Source: Streptomyces sp. MUM 203J (GTDB taxonomy: Bacteria > Actinomycetota > Actinomycetes > Streptomycetales > Streptomycetaceae). Taken from it: a stretch of DNA of 64,000 nt. Below, piece after piece: positions 52,916 to 61,077 of the stretch. Both the position numbers and the translations under genes were made by a program. Every line of letters begins with the position of its first letter. Position 1 is the stretch's first letter. The notes beneath the pieces are model-generated. The model saw only the letters and a list, made by a program, of their open reading frames with translations. It was not told the DNA's origin and ran no database searches. The stretch lies in assembly GCF_022414595.1 (NCBI RefSeq), contig NZ_JADWYO010000018.1, positions 26,669-90,668 on the forward strand. Reading direction: 5' to 3'.

Positions 52916-53734
52916 GTGCCCGAAGCGCCGATACGCCTGCTGCTCGCCGATGTCGACGGCACACTCGTGACCCGGGACAAGATCCTCACCGACCGGGCCG
53001 TCGAGGCGGTGCGCGCCCTCGGACGCAAGGGAGTCCTCTTCGCCGTCACCAGCGGGCGCCCGCCCCGGGGGATGTCGATGCTCGCCGGCCCCCTCGGTCT
53101 CACCACACCGATCGCCGCCTTCAACGGCGGGGTCCTCACGCGGCGCGACCTTTCGGTCGTCTCGCAGAAGTCCATCCCGGCCGGGCTGGTGGCGCCTGTC
53201 GTCGCACTGCTGGATGCGTACGCACTGGATGTCTGGCTGTACCGGAACATCGACTGGTACGTGCGCGACCCGGCCGGCCCGCATGTCGACCGGGAGTCAC
53301 GGACGGTGCGCTTCGCTCCCACCCCGGTCGACGACTACGCGGGCCTCTCCGACGGAGTCGCGAAGGTCGTCGGAGTCAGCGACGACCACGAAGCCGTCGC
53401 CGCGGCGGAGCAGGCAGCCCGGTCCCGCTTCGCGGACCACGTCTCGGCCGCACGTTCCCAGCCGTACTACCTCGACGTCACCCACCCCGAAGCGAACAAG
53501 GGCCGGGTGGCGCAGTTCCTCGCGGACCACTACTCGATCCCGCCCTCGCAGATCGCCACCATCGGCGACATGCCGAACGACGTCCTGATGTTCGCCCACT
53601 CCGGGCTGAGCATCGCGATGGGCAACGCCGACCCGCAGGTCCAGCGAGCCGCCCGGCATGTCACCACGTCCAACGAGGAGGAGGGCTTCGCCCACGCAGT
53701 CGAGCAGTTCGTCCTACGAGAACGGAGCAGCTAG
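52916..53734 (+). CDS. Cof-type HAD phosphatase
   Basis: 272 residues from a GTG at 52916 with GAGGAGGGGAG upstream. Motifs: LLADVDGTLV (nucleophile Asp), VTSGRPP (motif II), the C2 cap, Lys in EANKGR and GDMPNDVLMF (motif IV). These Cof/YidA-type enzymes dephosphorylate sugar phosphates or related metabolites. It sits at the position where 6-phosphogluconolactonase would be expected but belongs to an unrelated fold. A housekeeping sugar-phosphate phosphatase role in the operon is plausible. Confidence 0.92.
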   Translation: MPEAPIRLLLADVDGTLVTRDKILTDRAVEAVRALGRKGVLFAVTSGRPPRGMSMLAGPLGLTTPIAAFNGGVLTRRDLSVVSQKSIPAGLVAPVVALLDAYALDVWLYRNIDWYVRDPAGPHVDRESRTVRFAPTPVDDYAGLSDGVAKVVGVSDDHEAVAAAEQAARSRFADHVSAARSQPYYLDVTHPEANKGRVAQFLADHYSIPPSQIATIGDMPNDVLMFAHSGLSIAMGNADPQVQRAARHVTTSNEEEGFAHAVEQFVLRERSS

Positions 53735-53870
53735 CCCATTAGGCCGGACGCTGTTCACCCGCACGGCCCGTACACGGGCGCGCGAAACCCGGCCGGCACC
53801 GAGATGCTGGCAGGTTGTCCCTGATGTTCTCCTTCACGAGACCGTACGGACCAGTCAACGGGGGCTTCGC

Positions 53871-55169
53871 TTGGACAACCACGTAAGGCCTCGCCGGGTA
53901 GTGATCGTCGGCGGGGGCTTCGCGGGGCTGTTCGCCGCCCGGATGCTGCGCAACACGCCGGTCAGAGTGACCCTTGTCGACCGCCGCACCCACCACCTCT
54001 TCCAGCCGCTGCTCTACCAGTGCGCGACCGGGATCCTCTCCGAGGGCCAGATCGCCCGTCCGCTGCGAAGCGTGCTGCGCCGCCATCAGAACGTGCGCTG
54101 CCTGCTCGCCGAGGTCACCGATGTCGACACCGAGGGCCGGGTGGTACATGCCGAACATCCGGACGGCACCACGGCCGAGCTGCCCTACGACCATCTCGTG
54201 GTGGCCGCCGGTGTACAGCAGTCCTACTTCGGCCACGACGCGTTCGCCCGGTACGCACCCGGCATGAAGACCCTCGACGACGCCTTGGAGATCCGGCGCA
54301 GGGTCTACCGGGCCTTCGAGGCGGCCGACGCGGCCACGGACCCCGGCAGGCGCCGGCGCCTGCTCACCTTCGCCCTTGTCGGAGCGGGCCCGACCGGGGT
54401 CGAACTCGCCGGGCAGATCCGTGACATCGCCACCCGCACGATCGAGCGGGAGTTCTCCCGGATCGACACAGGCCAGGCCCGGGTGCTGCTCTTCGAGGGC
54501 GGGGAATCGGTACTCGCCGCCTTCGGCCCGAAACTGTCCCGGCGCGCCGCACGCACCCTGGAGCAGATCGGGGTGGAGGTACACCTGAGAGCACGCGTCG
54601 AGCATGTCGACGAGGACGGACTGTCCGTACGCGGCCAGGACGGCGGCCTGACGCGCTTCGACGCGGGCACGGTGCTGTGGACCGCGGGTGTCCAGGCGCC
54701 GCCTCTGGCGGAGCGGCTGGCGAAGGCCACCGGCGCCGCGCAGGACAGGGCCGGCCGGATCGCCGTCGAACCCGACCTCACCGTCGCCGGGCACCCCGAG
54801 ATCCGGGTGGTCGGGGACATGATGAGCCTCGACGGGCTGCCCGGCCTGGCGGAGGTCGCGATGCAGTCCGGGATCTACGCGGCACTGCGGATCCGGCACG
54901 AGGTGGAAAGGCGGACCCGGCCACCGCGCCCCTTCCGGTACCGGGACCTGGGCAGTGCCGCATACATCTCGCGCGGCCGGGCGGTGGTGCGGCGGGGCCC
55001 GCTCCACCTGTCCGGACTGCCCGGCTGGCTGGTCTGGCTGCTCATCCACATCGCCTTCCTCAACGGATTCCGCAACCGGTTCGGCGCCGTCCTCAGCTGG
55101 CTGGTCGTCTTCGCCTCGGGCGCGCGCCGGGAGCGCGCTCTCACCTCACGCGGCGGGAGTCCGGCGTGA
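53871..55169 (+). CDS. ndh: Type II NADH dehydrogenase
   Basis: 432 residues from a TTG at 53871. FAD motif VVIVGGGFAGLFAA; second Rossmann motif ALVGAGPTGVELAG; GTVLWTAGVQAPPLA; the DMMSLDGLPGLAEVAMQSG flavin-end loop; and a hydrophobic C-terminal membrane anchor (LVWLLIHIAFLNGF). It oxidises NADH and reduces quinone without pumping protons. The start is chosen for its position just before the FAD strand; upstream in-frame codons are possible. A 136-bp gap to the previous gene might hold its own promoter. It overlaps cydA by 4 nt. Confidence 0.93.
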   Translation: MDNHVRPRRVVIVGGGFAGLFAARMLRNTPVRVTLVDRRTHHLFQPLLYQCATGILSEGQIARPLRSVLRRHQNVRCLLAEVTDVDTEGRVVHAEHPDGTTAELPYDHLVVAAGVQQSYFGHDAFARYAPGMKTLDDALEIRRRVYRAFEAADAATDPGRRRRLLTFALVGAGPTGVELAGQIRDIATRTIEREFSRIDTGQARVLLFEGGESVLAAFGPKLSRRAARTLEQIGVEVHLRARVEHVDEDGLSVRGQDGGLTRFDAGTVLWTAGVQAPPLAERLAKATGAAQDRAGRIAVEPDLTVAGHPEIRVVGDMMSLDGLPGLAEVAMQSGIYAALRIRHEVERRTRPPRPFRYRDLGSAAYISRGRAVVRRGPLHLSGLPGWLVWLLIHIAFLNGFRNRFGAVLSWLVVFASGARRERALTSRGGSPA

Positions 55170-56653
55170 GCGCCCTCACGCAGCTGGCGGCCGACGTTCC
55201 GGCACAGCTCCTCCCCGCCCGCCTGCTGATGGCCTTCTCGCTGGGCACGCACATCATCCTGGTGCCGCTCGGCGTGTCGTTTCCCTTCATCACCCTGCTC
55301 ATGCATGTCAGGGGACTCAGGCGCGGCGACGCCGTGGCCCTGCAGCTGGCCCGTCGCTGGTCCGTGGTGATGGCCGTGCAGTTCGCCGTGGGCGTGGTGA
55401 CCGGCACCGTGCTCTCCCTGGAGTTCGGGCTGCTGTGGCCGGGGCTGATGGGCCGCTGGGGAGACGTCTTCGGGATCGGGTTCGGTGTGGAGGCATGGGC
55501 CTTCTTCCTCGAAGCGGTCCTGATCTCCGTGTACCTGTACGGCTGGCGCAGGCTCAAACCCTGGACACACTTCTGGCTCGCGGCTCCGCTTCCGGTGGTC
55601 GCCCTGGTGGGGGCGTTCGGCATCCTCGCGGCGAACTCCTGGATGAACACACCGGGGGGCTTCGCCCTCGACGCCGAGGGACGCCCCGTGGACGTCGACC
55701 CGCGGGCAGCCGTGTTCACTCCCATGTTCGGGCCGCAGTACTGGCACTTCGTGATCGCGATGTTCATGACCGCCGGCTTCATGGTGGCCGGCGTCTACGC
55801 GATGGGCTGGCTGCGCGGCCGCCGGGACCGGTACCACCGGCTCGGATTCGGTGTGCCGTTCGGTGTCGCCGCCGTGTTCACCCCCGTGCAGCTGGGGCTC
55901 GGGGACTTCATCGCCCGCTCGCTGTTCCACCAGCAACCCGTCAAGTTCGCCGCGATGGAGCTGGTCTGGAACACGGACACGCACGTACCCGAGTACGTCT
56001 TCGGACGCCTGCACCCGGACGGAAGCGTGTCGGGGGGCATCAGGATCCCCTCCTTCGACTCGGTCCTCGCGGGGTTCAGCCCCGGCACCCGGGTGACGGG
56101 CCTCACCTCCGTCCCGGCCGCCGATCGCCCCACACCGGCTCAGGCCACCGTCGTCCACTGGGCGTTCGACATCATGGTGGTGATCGGGAGCCTGCTGATG
56201 CTGCTCGTGCTCTGGTACGCCTGGTCGTGGTGGCGGCGGCGGGACCTGCCCGCGTCGCGCTGGTTCTTCCGGGCCGCCGCCTGTTCCGGGGCCGCGTCGG
56301 TGGCGGCCGTGGAGGCCGGCTGGATCACCACCGAGGTGGGGCGGCAGCCCTGGATCGTCTACGGGAACATGCGGGTCTCGGAGGCGGTGACCCCGTCGTC
56401 CGCGAGTGCCGTGTGGACGATGTTCGGTGTCGTGGTCGCCGTCTACGTGTGCGTCCTGGCCGCCGCGGTGACCGTGCTGCTGCGGATGCGGCTCCGCTGG
56501 CGGCTTTCGGACGAGCAACCGGACGCCCGGCCGGTGGACGTCGCCCCGGAGTGCATGACCCCCTACGGCCCACCGCCCGTGCTGTCCGCCGGACCGGCGA
56601 AGGGGGAGCGCGCCGCCTCCGGTGCGGGGCGCGGGAATGGCGGCCCGTCATGA
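55166..56653 (+). CDS. cydA: Cytochrome bd ubiquinol oxidase subunit I
   Basis: 495 residues with about nine membrane segments from a GTG at 55166. His29 in LGTHIILVPLG corresponds to the heme b595 ligand. The protein includes GFGVEAWAFFLEAVLIS with the conserved Glu residues, FGPQYWHFVIAMFM, and TEVGRQPWIVYG near the end. The Q-loop is short, as in cyanide-insensitive CIO-type oxidases. It reduces O2 with quinol electrons. It overlaps the ndh stop and the cydB start by 4 nt each. No cydDC assembly genes follow, so they must be elsewhere. Confidence 0.95.
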   Translation: MSALTQLAADVPAQLLPARLLMAFSLGTHIILVPLGVSFPFITLLMHVRGLRRGDAVALQLARRWSVVMAVQFAVGVVTGTVLSLEFGLLWPGLMGRWGDVFGIGFGVEAWAFFLEAVLISVYLYGWRRLKPWTHFWLAAPLPVVALVGAFGILAANSWMNTPGGFALDAEGRPVDVDPRAAVFTPMFGPQYWHFVIAMFMTAGFMVAGVYAMGWLRGRRDRYHRLGFGVPFGVAAVFTPVQLGLGDFIARSLFHQQPVKFAAMELVWNTDTHVPEYVFGRLHPDGSVSGGIRIPSFDSVLAGFSPGTRVTGLTSVPAADRPTPAQATVVHWAFDIMVVIGSLLMLLVLWYAWSWWRRRDLPASRWFFRAAACSGAASVAAVEAGWITTEVGRQPWIVYGNMRVSEAVTPSSASAVWTMFGVVVAVYVCVLAAAVTVLLRMRLRWRLSDEQPDARPVDVAPECMTPYGPPPVLSAGPAKGERAASGAGRGNGGPS

Positions 56654-57699
56654 CCGTGACGATCGTCGCCTGGGTCCTGCTGCTCTCGATCGCGGCCTAC
56701 GCCTGTGGAGGAGGAACCGACTACGGCGCCGGCTTCTGGGATCTCCTCGCCGGGGGTGCGGAGCGGGGGCAGCGGCCGAGGTGGCTCATCGACCACGCCA
56801 TGGCTCCGGTCTGGGAGGTCAACAACGTATGGCTGGTCTTCGTCCTTGTCGTGATGTGGACCGGTTTCCCGACGGTCTTCCAGGCGGTGTTCTCCGCGCT
56901 GTGGCTGCCGCTGGCGCTTGCTGCCGTCGGCCTGGTGCTGCGCGGTGCCGGTTTCGCCCTGCGCAAGCCGACCCGCCGCCTGTCCGGGCGGCGGCTCTAC
57001 GGCGCGGCTTTCGCCGTCTCCTCACTGCTCACCCCGTACTTCCTCGGTACGGCGGTCGGCGGCGTGGTCTCCGGCCGGGTGACAGCCGGTGCGGCATACT
57101 CGTCGGCCGAGGTGTGGAGCAACCCGACCTCGATCATGACCGGTCTGCTCGCCGTCGCCGCGAGTGCCTTCCTCGGCGCGGTGTTTCTCACCGGCGACGC
57201 GTACCGCCTCGGCGTCCACGACCTCGTCCCGTACTTCCGGCTGCGCGCCCTCTGCAGCCTCGCCGTGCTCGGCGTCCTGGCCCTCGTGGGCCTGTTCGTC
57301 ACACGTGACGACGCGCGGTACGTCCACGACGGGCTCACCCGGGGGCCGGGCCTGGTGCTCGTCGCTCTCTCGGCTCTCGGCGGGCTCGCCACCGCCTGGC
57401 TGCTCGTCCGGGGAAGCAGGCTGTGGGCCCGGGGCACCGCTGTCACCGCTGTCGTCCTGGTGGTCGTCGCCTGGGGGATCGCCCAGCGCCCCTACATGCT
57501 GCCCACCTCGCTCACGGTCACGGACGCCGCAGGGGCGTCGGCGACGCTCAACTGGCTGGTGATCGTCAGCGTGGTCGCGCTTGCACTGGTCGGGCCGGCA
57601 GTCGTCCTGCTCTACCGGCTCGACGCGCGGGGAGAACTCGAGCCGCTGACGGACGAGGACACAGCTCTCCAGGAGACGGGGCCGCTCGGCCGCGGATAG
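56650..57699 (+). CDS. cydB: Cytochrome bd ubiquinol oxidase subunit II
   Basis: 349 residues with eight or nine membrane segments. The family start (AAYACGGGTDYGAGFWDLLAGG in part) and HAMAPVWEVNNVWLVFVLVVMW in part match CydB. The downstream segments NPTSIMTGLLAV and TLNWLVIVSVVALAL also fit. It forms the oxidase with CydA. ATG 56650 overlaps the cydA stop (ATGA). Last gene of the operon; a hairpin lies about 220 bp downstream. Confidence 0.95.
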   Translation: MTVTIVAWVLLLSIAAYACGGGTDYGAGFWDLLAGGAERGQRPRWLIDHAMAPVWEVNNVWLVFVLVVMWTGFPTVFQAVFSALWLPLALAAVGLVLRGAGFALRKPTRRLSGRRLYGAAFAVSSLLTPYFLGTAVGGVVSGRVTAGAAYSSAEVWSNPTSIMTGLLAVAASAFLGAVFLTGDAYRLGVHDLVPYFRLRALCSLAVLGVLALVGLFVTRDDARYVHDGLTRGPGLVLVALSALGGLATAWLLVRGSRLWARGTAVTAVVLVVVAWGIAQRPYMLPTSLTVTDAAGASATLNWLVIVSVVALALVGPAVVLLYRLDARGELEPLTDEDTALQETGPLGRG

Positions 57700-57916
57700 T
57701 CCGCCCGCCTGCTCCGTTCCCGCCTGATCGTGTCGGCCCCGTCCGGTCCTCCAGGCCGGTATCGGGCCTCCCGGTCCACGGCTCCCCCGCACGCCGCGGG
57801 AAGCCGGGCGGCGCAGACCCGTCGGACCTGTGCCCTGCCCGCTTGCACCTTCGCTGCCCTTCGACACGGCTGTGCCCCCGGGAAGCCCGGGCGCCCGGCG
57901 TCCGCAACCGCGGTGC

Positions 57917-57948
57917 CCGGCCGGCGCGTCTTCGACTGCGCCGGCCGG
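57917..57948 (+). terminator. Hairpin between cydB and the lipoprotein gene
   Basis: Perfect 11-bp inverted repeat (57917-57927 and 57938-57948) with a 10-nt loop. It ends 34 nt before the lipoprotein GTG, so it may end the cyd transcript or act in the 5' leader of the next gene. Confidence 0.55.
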
Positions 57949-57982
57949 CGGGCGGGCGGCAGAACGGGCAGGGGGTCAACGG

Positions 57983-58681
57983 GTGGACAGGACCAGGAGA
58001 CTGCCGGTACGGGGCACGTGGCTGATCGCCGGAATCGCCCTGGCGGCGGTGACGGTGGGATGCCAGGACACGACGGGTGACGGAAAGGACGCGGGACGGA
58101 CGCCCGCGGCGCCTTCCACTTCCTCGAAGACGCCCGGCGGCGCCAAGGACTCGGCCGTACCGACGCCGGGCACTCCGAAGAAGCCGGACAGCAGCGCCTC
58201 GGCCACCGAGCTGACCTGCGATCAGCTGCGGAACGCCGAACTGCAGAACGCGTCCCTGAGGCTCCCCGACGCCCCGGAGGGGACGATCGCCTTCACGGAC
58301 GGACGGTGGGAAGGCGACGGCGTGGTGATCGAGCTTCAACCACAGTGCGACATCGGCGACATGACAGGCGATCCGGCCGCTGATGCAGTGGCGGCCGTCA
58401 AGGTCACGGCCGGAGGCACGGGCAGGTTCTACGGCCTCGTCACCTGGCGCAACGACGGCGGAGTTCCGGTACCGGCCGCCGCGGCCTCGCTCGGCGACCG
58501 TACACCGGTCGTATCGATCAGCATCTCCCCGCCGCCGACGAAGCGGGCGACCGTCGTCTACCTCACCCGAGGTGACTCCGATCCGGCGGCCGTGGTGACG
58601 ATCAGGCGGACGTCCGTCTACCGGGTGGTGGAGCCCGCCATGATCGAACTCCACCACAGCGACACTCCCCACACCCCCTGA
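57983..58681 (+). CDS. Secreted lipoprotein of unknown function
   Basis: 232 residues from a GTG at 57983. It has a basic start, a hydrophobic stretch (GTWLIAGIALAAVTVGC) and a lipobox-like VGC with Cys at about residue 27. A Thr/Pro/Ser-rich spacer runs to about residue 75, then a folded domain with two Cys (ELTCDQLRNAEL and QPQCDIGD). It is probably anchored outside the membrane. I do not recognise the domain. It follows the cyd operon on the same strand but has its own leader. Confidence 0.8.
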   Translation: MDRTRRLPVRGTWLIAGIALAAVTVGCQDTTGDGKDAGRTPAAPSTSSKTPGGAKDSAVPTPGTPKKPDSSASATELTCDQLRNAELQNASLRLPDAPEGTIAFTDGRWEGDGVVIELQPQCDIGDMTGDPAADAVAAVKVTAGGTGRFYGLVTWRNDGGVPVPAAAASLGDRTPVVSISISPPPTKRATVVYLTRGDSDPAAVVTIRRTSVYRVVEPAMIELHHSDTPHTP

Positions 58682-59130
58682 CACCGCGTCACCGGACGCG
58701 CCGCACCTGGCGGCGGTCGTCTCCGCGTCAGATGCTGCTGCGTGCCCCTTCGCACCCCTGCCCACGACCCGTGCTGCCGGGCTCCGGATCACGCGTCGGC
58801 GGTCGAGGACCGTACTCAGCGGCGCGCGAGGGGTTCGGGGACGGAGCCGGGGCTGACAGCCGGCCCCCGCAGCGGGCCGCTTCGGTGACGTGACCGGACT
58901 CGTCGTCGGCAACACCCCGGCCCCGGCGCTCACGGGACTCGGCCGGAGCCGTGCCGCCGTGTCCCCCGCCGGGCGACCGCACCGCGCGTGAGCGGCCTTC
59001 CGGCGGGCGGCGCTGCAGGCGGTGAGGGACACGGCACGCACCCTCCGCCCCGTGCCCTCGTGCCACCGGGCCGTCGGCGGCGCGGCACCGCGGACCGTCA
59101 TCATGCCGCGGGCGCTGGCAGAAACCGGGC
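58682..59130. other. Convergent intergenic stretch, no gene seen
   Basis: 449 bp between the lipoprotein and the aminopeptidase 3' end. Frames on both strands are Arg/Pro/Gly-rich and unconvincing. No strong hairpin was found by eye. Confidence 0.5.
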
Positions 59131-60738
59131 TCAGGCGCACGCGGTGCCGCGCTCCGGCACCTCGCCGTTCAGCAGGTAGTCGTCGACGAGACCGGTCAGG
59201 CAGTGGCTGCCCGCGAAGTAGGCCCCATGGCCCTCACCGGCCAGGGACACATCGACACCGACGGAGTCGCCCAGGGCCCGTGCCAGGTTCCGGGCACCCG
59301 CGTACGGCGTGGCCGGGTCCCCCGTGACACCGATGACCAGGACCGGCGCCGCCCCCGGGGCGGCCACCTCCGGCTTCAGGGACTTCCCGGCCACGGGCCA
59401 CCCGCTGCACCCGGTCAGACCCCATGCCGCATACTCGCCGAACACCGGCGACGCCTTGCGGAACTCCGGCAGCAGCCTCGCGACGTCCTCCTTGCCCGGA
59501 CGCTCTGCGAAATCGGCGCAGGTGACGGAGCGGTGTGAGGCGTGCAGGCTGCTGTAGCGGCCGTCTTCGCCACGTTCGAGATGGATGTCGGCGAGAGCGA
59601 GCAGGATGTCGCCCCGCTGCTCCGACAGCGCCTGACGCAGGCCCTCGGTCAGATACTCCCACGCCTCCTCGGTGTACAGCGCCGAGGCGATACCGGCGTG
59701 GGCCAGGCCGGCGGTGAGCACCCTGCCCTCCGCCGTGGGCAGGGGTTTCTCCTCCAGTTCCTCCAGCAGGGCGGCAAGTATGCCGTTGCCCTCGCTGCCG
59801 CCGCGGCCGGTCGGGCACTGCTCGACCCGGCGGGCGCAGTCCTTCATGTAGTTGTCCAGCGCCAGTTGGAAGCCCTTCGTCTGTGCCAGGGCCGACTGCA
59901 CCCGGTCCTGCGTAGGGTCGACGGCCCCGTCCAGCACGAAGCGTCCGACCCTGTCGGGGAAGAGGTGTGCGTACACGGCTCCCAACTGGGTGCCGTAGGA
60001 GAAGCCGAAGAACGCCGTCCGGCTGTCGCCGAGCACCTCCCGCATCAGGTCGACGTCACGGGCCACGCTCTCGGTGTCGACGTGGGGCAGGATGCTGGAC
60101 GACTTCTTGCGGCAGGCGTCGATGTACTCCTTCTCCGCAGCATCCGCACGGGCGCGCTCCGCGGCGTCGTCCGGCGTGAAGTCCGTCGCGTAGTAGCGGT
60201 CCAGGTCCGCGTCGCCGAGACAGGTGATCCCCTCGCTCCGCCCCACCCCGCGGGGGTCGAAACTGACCAGATCGTAACGGGCCCGCAGCTTGTCGAACCG
60301 ATCCGCACTCTCGGGCAGCCCCACCACGCCGGAGCCGCCCGGTCCGCCGAAGTTGAATATCAGCGATCCTAGACGCCGCGATCCCTCCGCCGCCCTGGCA
60401 CGGATCAACGCGATGCCGATCGTCTCTCCTTCCGGTTTTGCGTAGTCGAGGGGAACGGTGAGCGTGCTGCACTGCCACGATCCGTCCGGGGCGGAGCCGC
60501 CGCCCTGAGAGGGATCCGGAGCGGGGCAGGCCCCCCAGTGGAGCCGCTGACCGGTCAGGGAGGACGGCAGTTGCCCGCCGTTCCGCCCGGGGGACGACGG
60601 CTCCGTACCGTCTCCGGTCGCGCTGCATCCCGCGGTGGCGATGAGCGCCAGCCCGATCGCCGCCCCCGTCACTCCGCGCAGGCGCGTCCGCCTGGTGCGA
60701 CGCAGCGTCATGTCATCCGATGTCGTGCGGTACTTCAT
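59131..60738 (-). CDS. Tripeptidyl aminopeptidase-like lipoprotein hydrolase
   Basis: 535 residues from ATG 60738 (ATG 60711 is an alternative). The signal sequence ends in a lipobox, ALIATAGC. The alpha/beta hydrolase fold has FNFGGPGGSG (oxyanion), FDPRGVGRS, nucleophile Ser near 247 in GFSYGT, an acid in GDPATP and His in GEGHGAY. This matches the Streptomyces Tap/Slp family of secreted or membrane-anchored aminopeptidases (PF08386 at the C-terminus). It would trim tripeptides from extracellular peptides. A degraded copy with the same promoter sits at 19330-19960. It is divergent from the LAL regulator gene, which is a candidate controller. Confidence 0.93.
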   Translation of the reverse strand: MKYRTTSDDMTLRRTRRTRLRGVTGAAIGLALIATAGCSATGDGTEPSSPGRNGGQLPSSLTGQRLHWGACPAPDPSQGGGSAPDGSWQCSTLTVPLDYAKPEGETIGIALIRARAAEGSRRLGSLIFNFGGPGGSGVVGLPESADRFDKLRARYDLVSFDPRGVGRSEGITCLGDADLDRYYATDFTPDDAAERARADAAEKEYIDACRKKSSSILPHVDTESVARDVDLMREVLGDSRTAFFGFSYGTQLGAVYAHLFPDRVGRFVLDGAVDPTQDRVQSALAQTKGFQLALDNYMKDCARRVEQCPTGRGGSEGNGILAALLEELEEKPLPTAEGRVLTAGLAHAGIASALYTEEAWEYLTEGLRQALSEQRGDILLALADIHLERGEDGRYSSLHASHRSVTCADFAERPGKEDVARLLPEFRKASPVFGEYAAWGLTGCSGWPVAGKSLKPEVAAPGAAPVLVIGVTGDPATPYAGARNLARALGDSVGVDVSLAGEGHGAYFAGSHCLTGLVDDYLLNGEVPERGTACA

Positions 60739-60881
60739 GAGAAGAGAGGGTTCTTTCGTAGGAACTGAGGTGTGGGTGCCCCGGCCGTCGTATCGCCGTG
60801 GGCCGGCCGCCGGGTGGTCATGTCCGGGGCCTCGTCGGTCACATCGAACAGCACCGGCCGACGTGATCCCAGGGGTCCCCG

Positions 60882-60905
60882 ACCGAAGACCGCAAAGGTT
60901 TCGGT
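60882..60905. promoter_or_regulatory. Conserved ACCGAA-N12-TTCGGT site between aminopeptidase and LAL genes
   Basis: Inverted repeat with 6-bp arms lying about 144 bp upstream of the aminopeptidase start. The whole 24 nt is identical at 19923-19946 in the copied promoter, although flanking DNA has drifted. That conservation suggests a protein-binding site or core promoter element. Confidence 0.5.
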
Positions 60906-61077
60906 ACCGAGGCAGCCCTGTACGGCAGCAGGACGCCGGGGGCTCCGGTCGCCCTTCGTCCCGTTCCCGGCGTTTCTTCCTCGCACGAGGCCTGGGGGAC
61001 CCGCGACGGCGGCCGGTGCCATGTCACGTGGTGGACACGCACGCCCGAACCACACACGATCGCTCTAATGTGCACAC

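Noticed and set aside
53735..53870. An in-frame N-terminal extension of the NADH dehydrogenase back to 53658
   Set aside because: It would overlap the HAD phosphatase gene end and adds residues unlike the family; the FAD-binding strand begins right after the TTG at 53871.
58728..59066. A 112-codon minus-strand frame between the lipoprotein and aminopeptidase genes
   Set aside because: Composition is Arg/Gly/Ser-rich, with no ribosome-binding site and no recognisable domain.
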